A stretch of DNA of 64,000 nt from an uncultured Bacteroidales bacterium (GCA_946405575.1 CAMJHP010000006.1:18879-82878); one strand, 5' to 3'; counted from the stretch's first letter, positions 52,715-61,225 are shown. Numbers and translations are program-made. Notes: generated from the sequence alone by a model not told the origin.

Positions 52715-52762
52715 GTTGGTGCGGGGGTGGAGTTGGATAGGTGACCCCACTCATCATCCGCC

Positions 52763-52785
52763 CTTCCGAATGCGCCATTCGGAAG
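52763..52785. repeat. Perfect small palindrome
   Basis: CTTCCGAATG, CGC loop, CATTCGGAAG: a 10-bp perfect stem between the end of the array and the convergent SLC13 gene; possibly a terminator, but without a T-tract. Confidence 0.75.
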
Positions 52786-52827
52786 CCGTGAACATCAGCA
52801 TTTGCAATGCGAAAAGAAGATCACATC

Positions 52828-54417
52828 CTACTTCACCAAGAACAACCCCGGCGTGATGTCCAGCCAATGCAGCACCGTCTCGCCCCAGACGAGGATGAGC
52901 ACCCACGAGATGGTCATCATGGTGATGCCAAACTTGAAGGCGTCGGTCTGGCTATATTGGTTGGTATTGTACAACAAAGCGGCAGGCTTGCTGTTGAAGG
53001 GCAGCACATAGCAGTGCTCGATAAGCATGGCCACGGGCAGGCTGAGGCTCATGACGGGGAAGCCGAAACGCGCCTCCACACCCAAGGCGATGGGCACGAA
53101 GACCATGGTGCGGATGGTCTTGCTTTGGAAGACCAAGCCCGAATACATCATCAAGAAGGTGAGGATGACATACAGCACCCAGAAAGGCGTATTGGCGGTG
53201 ATGCCGAGGCTGTCGAAAGCGGCATTGACCATGGTGTTGGGCAAATCAGTAGCATTGAGGCCAGAGCCTAATGTATACGCACCTGCCGAGAAGAGCATCA
53301 GGTGCCATGGGATGTCGACGTCGTTCCATTTCACCACGCCGATGCCCGGCAAAAGGGCAAGGACGGCACCCAACAGGGCGACGATGGTTTCGTCGATGTT
53401 GTGGAAGGTGCCCTTTGTGATCCAAAGGACAAGCACCAAGACAAAGATGCCCACGGCTTTATATTCTTCAGCCTTCATCTTGCCCATGGCCTTCAGCTCT
53501 TCCTTCAAACGTTCCAAGCCGCCTTCGATTTGTGGCACCTGCTCCTCTTTCTTCATCGGGAAGAAGACGTATGTGCCCAGCAACAAGCCTATTACGAGAA
53601 TCAAGGCACTCATCGGGCCGCAAGAGACGAGCCAGTCAGCATAGCCGAAGTCGCAACTACCAACGAAACCGGCAATAAGCGAGATGGCAAGCAGGTGGGC
53701 ACCGCTACCCGTATAGAACGCATTGGCACCGATGTTCACCTGGAAGAGGTTCTGGATGACGAGGTTACGGCCGAAGTTGTTGCGGTTACCGTTGGAGGCA
53801 CCATAGATGGCACACACCGTCATGAAGATGGGCAACATGATGGTGGCCTTCACCGTGGTGGCCGAGATAAAGGCCGACAACACTAAATTAATGATCAAGA
53901 AACTCCAAAGCACACCTTTGGCACTCTTGCCGAACTTGATGACAAAGGCCAAGGCCAGTCGCTTGGCAAACTGCGTCTTGACAAGCATACTCGCCAAAAC
54001 AAAGGAAAGGATGTTCAGCCACATCACAGGGTGACCGAGTTGGGCCAAGGCCTCCTTCTGTGTGGTGACATTACAGAGCACGATACCCAGGATGATGAAC
54101 AGCGAGGTCAGGTAGTTGGGGATGGCTTCCGTCATCCAGAGGATGAGACCCGCGACGAAGATGGCGAGCATGGCGTAGTTGGTGCGGAGGAACTCCTCGA
54201 AGCCGATGTCGTTGCAACGCTTCAAGGCCTTCTCGGTCAGCATCTCGGTGTTCAGGTTGTCGATGAAGCCGATGTGGCAGCACCAATAAATCACGACGAA
54301 GGCGATGATGGCCAAGGGGCCGCCGAGGCGTGCCATCCATTTCTCAAAGTTGGATTTCTGCATCTTGGGCAGTTTTTCCACTTTGTAGTTGTTCATATCT
54401 AACGGGTCGAATGCCAT
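52828..54417 (-). CDS. SLC13/DASS-family sodium:dicarboxylate symporter
   Basis: A 529-residue inner-membrane transporter with about 11-12 helices. MTEAIPNYLTSLFIILGIVL, SATTVKATIMLPIFMTVCAI and the late MLIEHCYVLPFNSKPAALLY fit the DASS/ArsB-like permease fold with its two hairpin motifs. Family members import succinate, citrate or similar anions with sodium; the substrate is not readable here. The start MAFDPLDMNNYKVEK directly follows a heptad GTTTAGA repeat in its leader. Confidence 0.9.
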   Translation of the reverse strand: MAFDPLDMNNYKVEKLPKMQKSNFEKWMARLGGPLAIIAFVVIYWCCHIGFIDNLNTEMLTEKALKRCNDIGFEEFLRTNYAMLAIFVAGLILWMTEAIPNYLTSLFIILGIVLCNVTTQKEALAQLGHPVMWLNILSFVLASMLVKTQFAKRLALAFVIKFGKSAKGVLWSFLIINLVLSAFISATTVKATIMLPIFMTVCAIYGASNGNRNNFGRNLVIQNLFQVNIGANAFYTGSGAHLLAISLIAGFVGSCDFGYADWLVSCGPMSALILVIGLLLGTYVFFPMKKEEQVPQIEGGLERLKEELKAMGKMKAEEYKAVGIFVLVLVLWITKGTFHNIDETIVALLGAVLALLPGIGVVKWNDVDIPWHLMLFSAGAYTLGSGLNATDLPNTMVNAAFDSLGITANTPFWVLYVILTFLMMYSGLVFQSKTIRTMVFVPIALGVEARFGFPVMSLSLPVAMLIEHCYVLPFNSKPAALLYNTNQYSQTDAFKFGITMMTISWVLILVWGETVLHWLDITPGLFLVK

Positions 54418-54464
54418 GGTAGTTTAGAGTTTAGTGTTTAGAGTTAATGTCTTCTGCCGCTTTG

Positions 54465-54564
54465 CGTCATTGACTCCGTCGAATCTTCGATTTGCGAGGA
54501 GGAACGACGAAGCAATCCAGACAGAAAGCTTAAACACTGGATTGCTTCGTTCCTCGCAATGACG
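54465..54564. repeat. Dispersed palindromic element, copy 2
   Basis: Same layout and orientation as 2166-2271: CGTCATTGACTCCGTCGAAT, left arm GGAACGACGAAGCAATCCAG, a loop with AAGCTT, right arm CTGGATTGCTTCGTTCCTCG, CAATGACG. A heptad GTTTAGA string lies at 54421-54446 beside it. Confidence 0.85.
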
Positions 54565-54581
54565 ACAAGCGTCATATATTA

Positions 54582-55055
54582 TTACCAGTTCTTATAAGGA
54601 TTCTTCATCAACATGGAGTTGAAGTATTTGGGGTCGCCGGTGACCTCTTCGCCGAGCCATGCGGGCTTGTCGAAGGGCTCGTTCTCGTCGGTGAGCTCGA
54701 CTTCAGCGACGATGAGGCCGTCGTTGTCACCATAAAACTCGTCGACTTCCCAGGTGTGCTTGCCGTCAGTGTTCTTGACAAGATAGCGGGTCTTGTCGAT
54801 GACACCAGGTTCGCAGATCTCAAGGAGTTGTTGCACCTCCTCGACAGGAATTTCCTTCTCCCACTCGAAGCGGGCGGCGCCAGAGGCGTTGCCGATACCC
54901 TTGATGGTGATGAAGCCTTTGTCGCCCTTCACACGCACGCGGACGGTGCGCTCAGGTACACTGGAGAGGTAGCCTTGGGTGATACGCGTGGCCTTGAAAG
55001 CCTCGGCCTTGAAGTCACCCTTTACCAAAAACTTTTTTTCAATCTCTTGTGCCAT
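54582..55055 (-). CDS. CYTH-domain triphosphate tunnel metalloenzyme
   Basis: A 157-residue cytosolic protein with the CYTH signature EIEKKFLV at residue 4, then RVRVKGDKGFITIKG, FEWEKEIPVEEV, KTRYLV, WEVDEFYGDNDGLIVAEVEL. All the expected charged tunnel residues are present. Members hydrolyse triphosphates (tripolyphosphate, thiamine triphosphate) or form cAMP; the bacterial short forms are mostly tripolyphosphatases. It follows the upstream gene by 6 bases. Confidence 0.93.
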   Translation of the reverse strand: MAQEIEKKFLVKGDFKAEAFKATRITQGYLSSVPERTVRVRVKGDKGFITIKGIGNASGAARFEWEKEIPVEEVQQLLEICEPGVIDKTRYLVKNTDGKHTWEVDEFYGDNDGLIVAEVELTDENEPFDKPAWLGEEVTGDPKYFNSMLMKNPYKNW

Positions 55056-55061
55056 AGTCGT

Positions 55062-55706
55062 TTATTCGTTTGCAAGCGGTTTGTCGGACATGCCGATGAC
55101 GCGCTTGATCGCCTGTAAATAGTTGATGTTTTCGACACCTTCCAAACCACAGTCCTTGATGGTCTTCTTGATGTCCTCGATCTCGGTTGACTCGGAGTTG
55201 ATGGTCACCACCTTGGCGCCGTTGATGAGTACCTCACCAAACTCGCAGATGGTGTCGTTGACCATATAGCCGAAGCGGCGCTTGTGGACGCGAACGGCAG
55301 CCAAGTCGAGGTTGGCCTTCACCATGGCGATGAACTCGTCATAGGTATAAGTATCCTTGGTCAGCTTGGGCATCTCGACCATGAAAGCGGGGAACACTTC
55401 CTTCTCGAGCACCTCGCGGCTGATGGGGAACTCACCCTTCATCAGAGGATTCCATTGCTCAAGTCCATCGACGCTCTGCACGAAGGTCTTGATGTCCATC
55501 TTGCCGTCGCGTATCTTGGTGTTGTTGATGTCGTTTTTGCGGGAGATGATATAGATCTCGTCGCTGAGGCGCTCCCAAACCTTCTCGGGTACGGGCATCG
55601 ACAGGCGGGCCATGCGTTTGTGGGCCTCGCAGAAGCACTGTCCGAAGGAGCGGAACTCAAATCTCGGCTTCGACACTTCGCCGATTTTCATTTCTTCTTT
55701 TGCCAT
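55062..55706 (-). CDS. Conserved CYTH-like protein
   Basis: A 214-residue protein. FEFRSFGQCFCEAHKRM, DEIYIISRKNDINNTKIRDG, KMDIKTFVQSVDGLEQWNPL, KRRFGYMVNDTICEFGEVLI and NYLQAIKRVIGM form a conserved-looking pattern of charged strands similar to CYTH/VTC4 tunnel proteins, though the EXEXK signature is not obvious. I recall related proteins in other Bacteroidetes and environmental genomes, but have no name for the family. Operon with the CYTH gene suggests a shared polyphosphate or nucleotide substrate. Confidence 0.7.
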   Translation of the reverse strand: MAKEEMKIGEVSKPRFEFRSFGQCFCEAHKRMARLSMPVPEKVWERLSDEIYIISRKNDINNTKIRDGKMDIKTFVQSVDGLEQWNPLMKGEFPISREVLEKEVFPAFMVEMPKLTKDTYTYDEFIAMVKANLDLAAVRVHKRRFGYMVNDTICEFGEVLINGAKVVTINSESTEIEDIKKTIKDCGLEGVENINYLQAIKRVIGMSDKPLANE

Positions 55707-55751
55707 AGAGTTATTTATGATTCAAAATTCAAAATTCAAAGATTTAAAATT

Positions 55752-55826
55752 GGCTTTCAGCATTCAGCAATCAGCTTTCAGCTAGCATAAACCGAGCTGA
55801 TAGCTGACTGCTGACAGCTGATAGCC
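55752..55826. repeat. Palindrome made of heptad units
   Basis: The left arm (55752-55783, TCAGCAT-like units) and right arm (55795-55826, AGCTGAT/AGCTGAC units) are 32-base inverted copies with about 27 of 32 matching positions when aligned by hand. Both arms have 7-base periodicity. A TTCAAAA heptad string precedes it. Confidence 0.85.
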
Positions 55827-55847
55827 ATTTACTATTCCTGTAGAATG

Positions 55848-57188
55848 TCATCGTCCTTCAAGACCGAGAACAAGGTTCTCTCCATCAATGTTGACCGCAC
55901 TTGGAGTAGCTTCAGAGTAGTACCATTTCCCATCAGCATTGCGGCTATAGGAATCAGGAGCCTGATTGCTCACATAACCATAGGCTTCTCCATTTAGGTC
56001 AATGTTAGTCAAATTGAAGTCGCCAACGCATTCACCTGTAGGACTTTTAAGTTCAATACGGACGTTTTTCTTGGCGGAAAGACCGCTATGGAACATATAA
56101 AACGTAGTGTCCATGTCATAATCAAGATAAACATCCTCGCTAAATAGAAGTAGGTAAGCACCAGCTTCAATGTTCACTCCGCTCTTACCAGTCCAAACTA
56201 GCTTTTCAGTGTCTTTATAGATCGTCACTCCTTCCATGTTAATGGCAACAGCACCAGCATTGTATATCTCGATAAACTTTTTATGATCTTGGCCGTTTAG
56301 CTCATTGAGCACAAGGTTGTTGTAATCAGGCTCTTCTGGTGTCGGAGGCTCGGGAGTGTCACCACCTTCGAGACCGAGAAGAGCAACCGTACCGTCAACA
56401 TTGACAGCACCCGGAGTGGCATCGGCATAGTACCATTTGCCATCGGCATTGCGGCTGTAGGAAGCAGGAGCCGGGATGTAGGCCGGGTCGTTGGCGTCGA
56501 TATTGGTCAGATTGAAGTCGTCGATGGAAACACCAGCAGGCGTGAAGAGCTGGATGCGGACGTTCTTCTTGGCGGAGAGACCGCTGTGGAAGATATAATT
56601 AGCCGTGTCGATATCCAAATGGTCGAGCACTTTGTCCTCGCCCCAGAGCAACAGATAACCACCAGCATCAATCGTAACGACATTGCTACCGACCCAATTC
56701 TGTTCACCGTCTTTCTCAATATAAACGCCTTTCATATTAATAGCCTCAGAACCAGCGTTGTAGATTTCGATGAACTTATCATTGCCGTTGAGTTCGTTGA
56801 GGCGGAGCTTGCTGTAGTCGACAGCGACTGCACCCACGGTATATTCCATAACGGGAGAAGCAGCCGTAACCTCATTATTATCGGCTTCGACATAGAAACT
56901 GACCGTCGTTCCGTCGGCAAAGGCGGGGATAACAGCTTTATAGAGGTTATCGGTACCTTCAGTCATCGCCAATGCCAAGCTTTCACCGTCGATGGTATAA
57001 ACCACTTTTGCTTCGAGGATTTTTTGGAAACTGGTAATCGTAGCCGTCACCGTGACTTCATCATTTTCTTGGACAGCGGTAGGATTGTAAGTAACATTAG
57101 AAATGGTGATGCCCGGATATTGCTTATCCTTGACACAAGAGGCAAGACCCATCAAAAGAGCCAGAGCCACAAACATTATCTTTTTCAT
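55848..57188 (-). CDS. Lipoprotein with two lamin-tail domains
   Basis: A 446-residue lipoprotein (MKKIMFVALALLMGLASC). After an Ig-like N-terminal domain (about 25-120; ISNVTYNPTAVQENDEVTVT) come two lamin-tail domains (about 128-265 and 290-446) that repeat each other closely: LRLNELNGNDKFIEIYNAGS against VLNELNGQDHKKFIEIYNAG, both with HSGLSAKKNVRI, DFNLTNID and SYSRNADGKWYY. No sorting tail. Probably outer-membrane anchored; function unknown. Same orientation as the porin upstream of it. Confidence 0.88.
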   Translation of the reverse strand: MKKIMFVALALLMGLASCVKDKQYPGITISNVTYNPTAVQENDEVTVTATITSFQKILEAKVVYTIDGESLALAMTEGTDNLYKAVIPAFADGTTVSFYVEADNNEVTAASPVMEYTVGAVAVDYSKLRLNELNGNDKFIEIYNAGSEAINMKGVYIEKDGEQNWVGSNVVTIDAGGYLLLWGEDKVLDHLDIDTANYIFHSGLSAKKNVRIQLFTPAGVSIDDFNLTNIDANDPAYIPAPASYSRNADGKWYYADATPGAVNVDGTVALLGLEGGDTPEPPTPEEPDYNNLVLNELNGQDHKKFIEIYNAGAVAINMEGVTIYKDTEKLVWTGKSGVNIEAGAYLLLFSEDVYLDYDMDTTFYMFHSGLSAKKNVRIELKSPTGECVGDFNLTNIDLNGEAYGYVSNQAPDSYSRNADGKWYYSEATPSAVNIDGENLVLGLEGR

Positions 57189-57226
57189 ATTATTCTCAAT
57201 TTTAAAAAGTTAGACAATAGATTGGT

Positions 57227-58615
57227 TTAGAAAGCGACTTGGAAACGAGCCAGCAGCATGTGGTAGTTCACACCAGCCTTGCCATCGGCGGCAGTGACTT
57301 GGGTGAAGTCCTTGGTGGGCTTGCCAGCGGCATCGAGGCCGACATAGAGCTTGCCCTTACCGTTGGCGTAACGGTCGTTGTTGACATATTGATAGTTGAG
57401 GGCGATCTTCACGTTCTTGGAGAAGTAGAAGTTGAGACCTGCGCCGTAGAGTTCGGCGGAACCGCCATAGATGGCTTGGTCGCCACGGCCTTGGTAGTCG
57501 TTCATATCGAGGAACTCATATTTGGCAACGAGTTCGATGTCGCCCCAGCTGCGGCCAGGACGCACGCGGTTGAACTTGGCACCGTCGGAGTCGTAGCTCT
57601 GCTTGCCACCGAGGAGGAGGCAGGCACCTTCCACATACCAGCCTTGGAAATGATAAGGCTTGGTGATATTGACTTCAGGCTTCATGTAGGTCCAATCCGA
57701 CACCCAGGCACCTTCAAGGCGCAGACCATTGTAGTGGCCAGCAAGTTCGGCAGTAGTAATGAGGTTATACTTAGTATTCTTGATATCATCGGTATCGATG
57801 TATTTCTTGCGGCTGATGTTGGTGGTATTACGGGTGCTGAAACGGGTACCACTATACACGCCCATCTCATCGGAAGTCTTGGGGGTATCGTACATCACAG
57901 CGCCACCGAGGTGCAGACCATAGTCGGCTTCATTGACGGGACGTACCACAATCTTACCGACATAGGAAAGACCTTCATCCATACCATAGTCCTTGTTGTT
58001 GGCTTCCACATAATCGCGAGTTTCCTGGCCTTCGATCTCCTGGAAGAGCACGCTGGCGCTACCGAAGAAATACTTGTTGGTGTACTTGGCGAAGACACCG
58101 AGGTGACGGCTGGGAGCAAAGGCGTTAATCACCATAGGACGCTCCATGAACATGAGGTAACGCGAAGAAGTGTTGCGCGACATGGTGAAGTCGGGCTTCA
58201 TGCTACCGACAGTGAACTGCCAGTTCTTCAAACCGTTGTAGCGAACCACAGCGTCTTTCAGTTCGAAGGAACCGTTGGCCAGTTCCATATCCACTTCACC
58301 GTACCAATCGGGGGTGATTTGCGTCTTGACAGCGAAGCGGGCGCGGCGGATGCTGGCACCCGAGCCAATCGGGTCGGCCCACTCTTGGGCACCGAAATAG
58401 TGACCGAAGTCAACCTGCACTCTGGAGTCAAACCAGAACTTGTAGTCTTTGTCTTTCGATTCGAACACCAAGATACCGTCGCGACTTGAAGTCTCCAGTG
58501 CCTTGACGTTCACTGTGTTGCCATACTGGTCGACAGCTTCTTTCTTGTCGGCGTTCTGTGCGAAGGCCATTGAACCCAATACGAGGGCGGCCAACATTAA
58601 TACAGTCTTTTTCAT
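57227..58615 (-). CDS. Phosphate-selective porin O/P-like outer-membrane protein
   Basis: A 462-residue porin with signal peptide MKKTVLMLAALVLGSMAFAQ. DSRVQVDFGHYFGAQEW, IRRARFAVKTQITPDWYGEV and KNWQFTVGSMKPDFTMSRNT are hallmarks of the OprP/OprO group; the C-terminus MLLARFQVAF ends with Phe as barrels do. It allows anions across the outer membrane. Its promoter box is at 58670. It probably forms an operon with the lamin-tail lipoprotein, 38 bases downstream. Confidence 0.9.
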   Translation of the reverse strand: MKKTVLMLAALVLGSMAFAQNADKKEAVDQYGNTVNVKALETSSRDGILVFESKDKDYKFWFDSRVQVDFGHYFGAQEWADPIGSGASIRRARFAVKTQITPDWYGEVDMELANGSFELKDAVVRYNGLKNWQFTVGSMKPDFTMSRNTSSRYLMFMERPMVINAFAPSRHLGVFAKYTNKYFFGSASVLFQEIEGQETRDYVEANNKDYGMDEGLSYVGKIVVRPVNEADYGLHLGGAVMYDTPKTSDEMGVYSGTRFSTRNTTNISRKKYIDTDDIKNTKYNLITTAELAGHYNGLRLEGAWVSDWTYMKPEVNITKPYHFQGWYVEGACLLLGGKQSYDSDGAKFNRVRPGRSWGDIELVAKYEFLDMNDYQGRGDQAIYGGSAELYGAGLNFYFSKNVKIALNYQYVNNDRYANGKGKLYVGLDAAGKPTKDFTQVTAADGKAGVNYHMLLARFQVAF

Positions 58616-58669
58616 AGTGAATGAATTTAGTGAATAAATTTATTGAGGTTTTGTGTCGTTTTATAATTG

Positions 58670-58677
58670 CAAAAGTA
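58670..58677 (-). promoter_or_regulatory. -7 promoter box for the porin
   Basis: The minus strand reads TACTTTTG, exact consensus, with a leader of about 50 bases. Confidence 0.75.
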
Positions 58678-58697
58678 GAAAAAAAGTGAATTGTAAG

Positions 58698-58730
58698 AAA
58701 AAACCCTGAAAGTTTTTCAACTTCCAGGGC
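58698..58730 (-). terminator. Intrinsic terminator (minus strand)
   Basis: On the minus strand CCCTGGAAG pairs with CTTTCAGGG and is followed by six T. It ends the lipoprotein gene at 58782 just before the porin promoter. Confidence 0.88.
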
Positions 58731-58781
58731 TTAATAGTGACTTCCTAAGTCAATCCTTTACATTATGATTCTCAATTAATA

Positions 58782-59324
58782 CTAATGTGAGGTACCACCA
58801 CCAACATGCCATTGATTTACCGTTCCGTGGGGGTTACCAAACAATCTATACGTTATTACATGTCTATGGTAACGAGGCAATAACAAGATGTTGGCTTCCT
58901 CATCGTTTAATACTATTCCAAAAGCCCCTAAGTATTCTGCCTTTGTAGCTTCAATCGCTAATGGATTATCGTGTAATTGGCCAGAATAAGGGCAAACCTC
59001 AACATCACCATGCTCGTCAGGTTCATAAGCTTCGAGGCAGTGGTCAACAGGGAAAATCCAACCATCCGGAACTGGTCCTGGAGGGGGAAGAGTACCGTTA
59101 GGATCAAAATAATGGGTATGATCCACAGTACCATAAGGAAGATCGGCACCACAATAAGGGCAAATAAAACCTCTGGTTGGCTCACCATAAACAGGAGTTT
59201 CTGCGGTGGGTATAGAATTGAGGTCAGAGTCCTTTTCAGTCTTTTTGCAAGAATTAAGGCTTAAAGCCATTGTCATCATCAGGCCAGCCACCACCAAGGG
59301 CACTAAAAAACTTCTTTTCATCAT
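58782..59324 (-). CDS. Lipoprotein with zinc-ribbon-like CPYCG motif
   Basis: A 180-residue lipoprotein (LVVAGLMMTMALSLNSC; lipidated Cys about 26). The mature part has FICPYCGADLPYG and, about 55 residues later, VEVCPYSGQLH, like the two knuckles of a zinc ribbon with one Cys changed to Ser, plus several His (VDHTHYF, RYHRHVITY). It could bind a metal; no family recognised. A TATCTTTG box at 59428 gives it a leader of about 100 bases. Confidence 0.75.
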   Translation of the reverse strand: MMKRSFLVPLVVAGLMMTMALSLNSCKKTEKDSDLNSIPTAETPVYGEPTRGFICPYCGADLPYGTVDHTHYFDPNGTLPPPGPVPDGWIFPVDHCLEAYEPDEHGDVEVCPYSGQLHDNPLAIEATKAEYLGAFGIVLNDEEANILLLPRYHRHVITYRLFGNPHGTVNQWHVGGGTSH

Positions 59325-59427
59325 AGTTCTATGTTTTATTGATTAATACTCATTGTTTGAATTTATCTTGTTGAAAGTGAATTCTCTCTATCTTTTTAGG
59401 GCTTTGTTTTTATCACTATACACGCAG

Positions 59428-59435
59428 CAAAGATA
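59428..59435 (-). promoter_or_regulatory. -7 promoter box for the CPYCG lipoprotein
   Basis: The minus strand reads TATCTTTG followed by CTGCG, exact consensus. Confidence 0.7.
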
Positions 59436-59515
59436 AGTATATTTTTTATGCTTGCAACCTTTTTTCTTATTTTTTTTCATTTTTTCTTATTTCAGCATAA
59501 ACACCCATACCTTAA

Positions 59516-60283
59516 TTAATAGCTATATCTCTTTCCGAGGAGATTGAATTGTAAGCAAACACCCGCATTGACATACTTGAAATCCTTCACGCTGGCCTGT
59601 AGGCGCAAGTGCTGCCACAGCAACATATCCAGACCCAGCAGGAAATCGTTGCCAGTGTATTCCGCCATCAACCTAGCCTGAGGGAAAAATGCTGGCCTGA
59701 AAGACACGCCACCCACCAAACCGTTCCATTTGGCATTGTAATGCCTAAAATAATGGCGGTATACGAGTGTCAAACCCAACTCGTTGCCCGAGAATTCGAA
59801 GTGCTTGGTCGCCGCAATGTACCAATTCTGGAAATAGAGTTGCACATCAGCCTGGTCAGTATAGAAAGATGTAGTCAAAATATCGTTGCCTCCAATGGCA
59901 ACTGCCGGACAATATTTGCCTTCTTTCAAAGGCCGTATTTTCACCGATGCATAGCGGTCTTTGCTCCAATTGACTATGTTGCCCTGGGCATCTTTACGAT
60001 AGATGCGCTCGGTGCACACGTAACTCATTTCCAACCAACTGAAGGGTGTTAGCGCGACATAGTAGTCAAAAGTGTTGTATTTCTTGCCTTCATAGATGAA
60101 GCCGGTGTCAGGCATCATAGCCTTGTTGAGGAAATGCGCACCAATGAAGGCATCACCCTCATGGTTCATCTCGGCTGAGGGGATATGAACCAGTCCCGAT
60201 ATGCCCGTATATTGTTGGGCTTTGCCCACTTGGGGCAACAGCCAAAGCAAAAATAATGCAACGATATTACTCAGGTGTTTCAT
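59516..60283 (-). CDS. YjbH-like outer-membrane protein
   Basis: A 255-residue protein starting at the ATG at 60281-60283 (signal MKHLSNIVALFLLWLLPQVG). GISGLVHIPSAEMNHEGDAF, FDYYVALTPFSWLEMSYVCT and VYRHYFRHYNAKWN match the YjbH/Wzi-like barrel proteins involved in exopolysaccharide export. The start overlaps the end of the upstream barrel gene by 17 bases, so the two are coupled. No glycosyltransferases are nearby, so the role is inferred from resemblance only. Confidence 0.8.
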   Translation of the reverse strand: MKHLSNIVALFLLWLLPQVGKAQQYTGISGLVHIPSAEMNHEGDAFIGAHFLNKAMMPDTGFIYEGKKYNTFDYYVALTPFSWLEMSYVCTERIYRKDAQGNIVNWSKDRYASVKIRPLKEGKYCPAVAIGGNDILTTSFYTDQADVQLYFQNWYIAATKHFEFSGNELGLTLVYRHYFRHYNAKWNGLVGGVSFRPAFFPQARLMAEYTGNDFLLGLDMLLWQHLRLQASVKDFKYVNAGVCLQFNLLGKRYSY

Positions 60284-61193
60284 TCTTTTTTGTCTTTTCT
60301 GTGATGATGAAATCGGGTTGCATAGTATGGCTGCCCCAATGCAGCAAGTCACGGCTAAACCATCCATCGCGTTCGTTCTCCTCGGGATCGGTACGATAAA
60401 AGTCATTCGTAACGTGATGGTACATAATAGCATACGACATTCTGTAGTTGGAAGCGGGACGGAAATTCACCTTGCGGTGAGTGCGATGATATGGAGGCAG
60501 CGCAACAACAAACCGAAATCCCGCATCAAATCCTTGAATGTCATTCCATTGACCATAAATTGAAACAGTAGTATGGTTGAAGTGGCGCATTGCCTCTACC
60601 TCAAAACCAAAATCTCGGAACAAATACTTTCCTATTATACCACGGAACTGTGTGTTCCATTGCTGCAAATAAATGTCACCACCAGCAGTCCATACAAATG
60701 TGTTCATTGAGCCATACCACCACACCGGATTAATTACCACTACTCCAACATATCCAGCCCGCCCTTCGAGAGCAAACCAATCACATAAGGGCAAAAACGC
60801 TTTCAAATCCAAACCATATCGTTTTTCACTAAAGACACCTGCAGTAGCTTTGAGATACAGGCTTTTGATACGCAACTCCTTGCTGATATTGAGCGCGTTC
60901 ACTTGAACATACTTGTAGTCATCACCATAACGGTTGATAACAGGAATAATGGCTTGCCCAGTCAATTGCCAGTGGTGGCCCATATTCCACTTGAAACCCG
61001 GAGTAACTTGAAGCAAATACTCATATTGGGTGTAGAAATTCATGTCTCTGAAACTGAAATTCACACCTGAAAAGAAATCCAATCCAGGAGAACTATCTTG
61101 ACTTATTGCTTTAGGCTGTGAAGACAAAAACAATAAGGCAAAGAATACCATTATGATGGAACTGTGACGTAACGATGATTGCCTATGAAACAT
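60267..61193 (-). CDS. Outer-membrane beta-barrel protein paired with YjbH-like protein
   Basis: A 308-residue protein starting at the ATG at 61191-61193, with signal-like N-terminus (SSIIMVFFALLFLSSQPKAI). LDFFSGVNFSFRDMNFYTQY and many aromatic strands (GGDIYLQQWNTQFRGIIGKY) indicate a barrel, likely related to the YjbH-like neighbour (YGQWNDIQGFDAGFRF). The TATTTTTG box at 61218 supports this start. The C-terminus is charged (FIITEKTKKNETPE), unusual for a barrel end. Confidence 0.78.
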   Translation of the reverse strand: MFHRQSSLRHSSIIMVFFALLFLSSQPKAISQDSSPGLDFFSGVNFSFRDMNFYTQYEYLLQVTPGFKWNMGHHWQLTGQAIIPVINRYGDDYKYVQVNALNISKELRIKSLYLKATAGVFSEKRYGLDLKAFLPLCDWFALEGRAGYVGVVVINPVWWYGSMNTFVWTAGGDIYLQQWNTQFRGIIGKYLFRDFGFEVEAMRHFNHTTVSIYGQWNDIQGFDAGFRFVVALPPYHRTHRKVNFRPASNYRMSYAIMYHHVTNDFYRTDPEENERDGWFSRDLLHWGSHTMQPDFIITEKTKKNETPE

Positions 61194-61217
61194 TGGACTA
61201 CATATATAAATCGGCTG

Positions 61218-61225
61218 CAAAAATA
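61218..61225 (-). promoter_or_regulatory. -7 promoter box for the barrel/YjbH-like pair
   Basis: The minus strand reads TATTTTTG followed by CAGCC, exact consensus, 25 bases before the start. Confidence 0.75.

Noticed and set aside
57239..58489. A 416-codon plus-strand frame opposite the porin
   Set aside because: Val/Ile/His-rich nonsense composition mirroring the porin's strands; the minus-strand porin has signal peptide and promoter.
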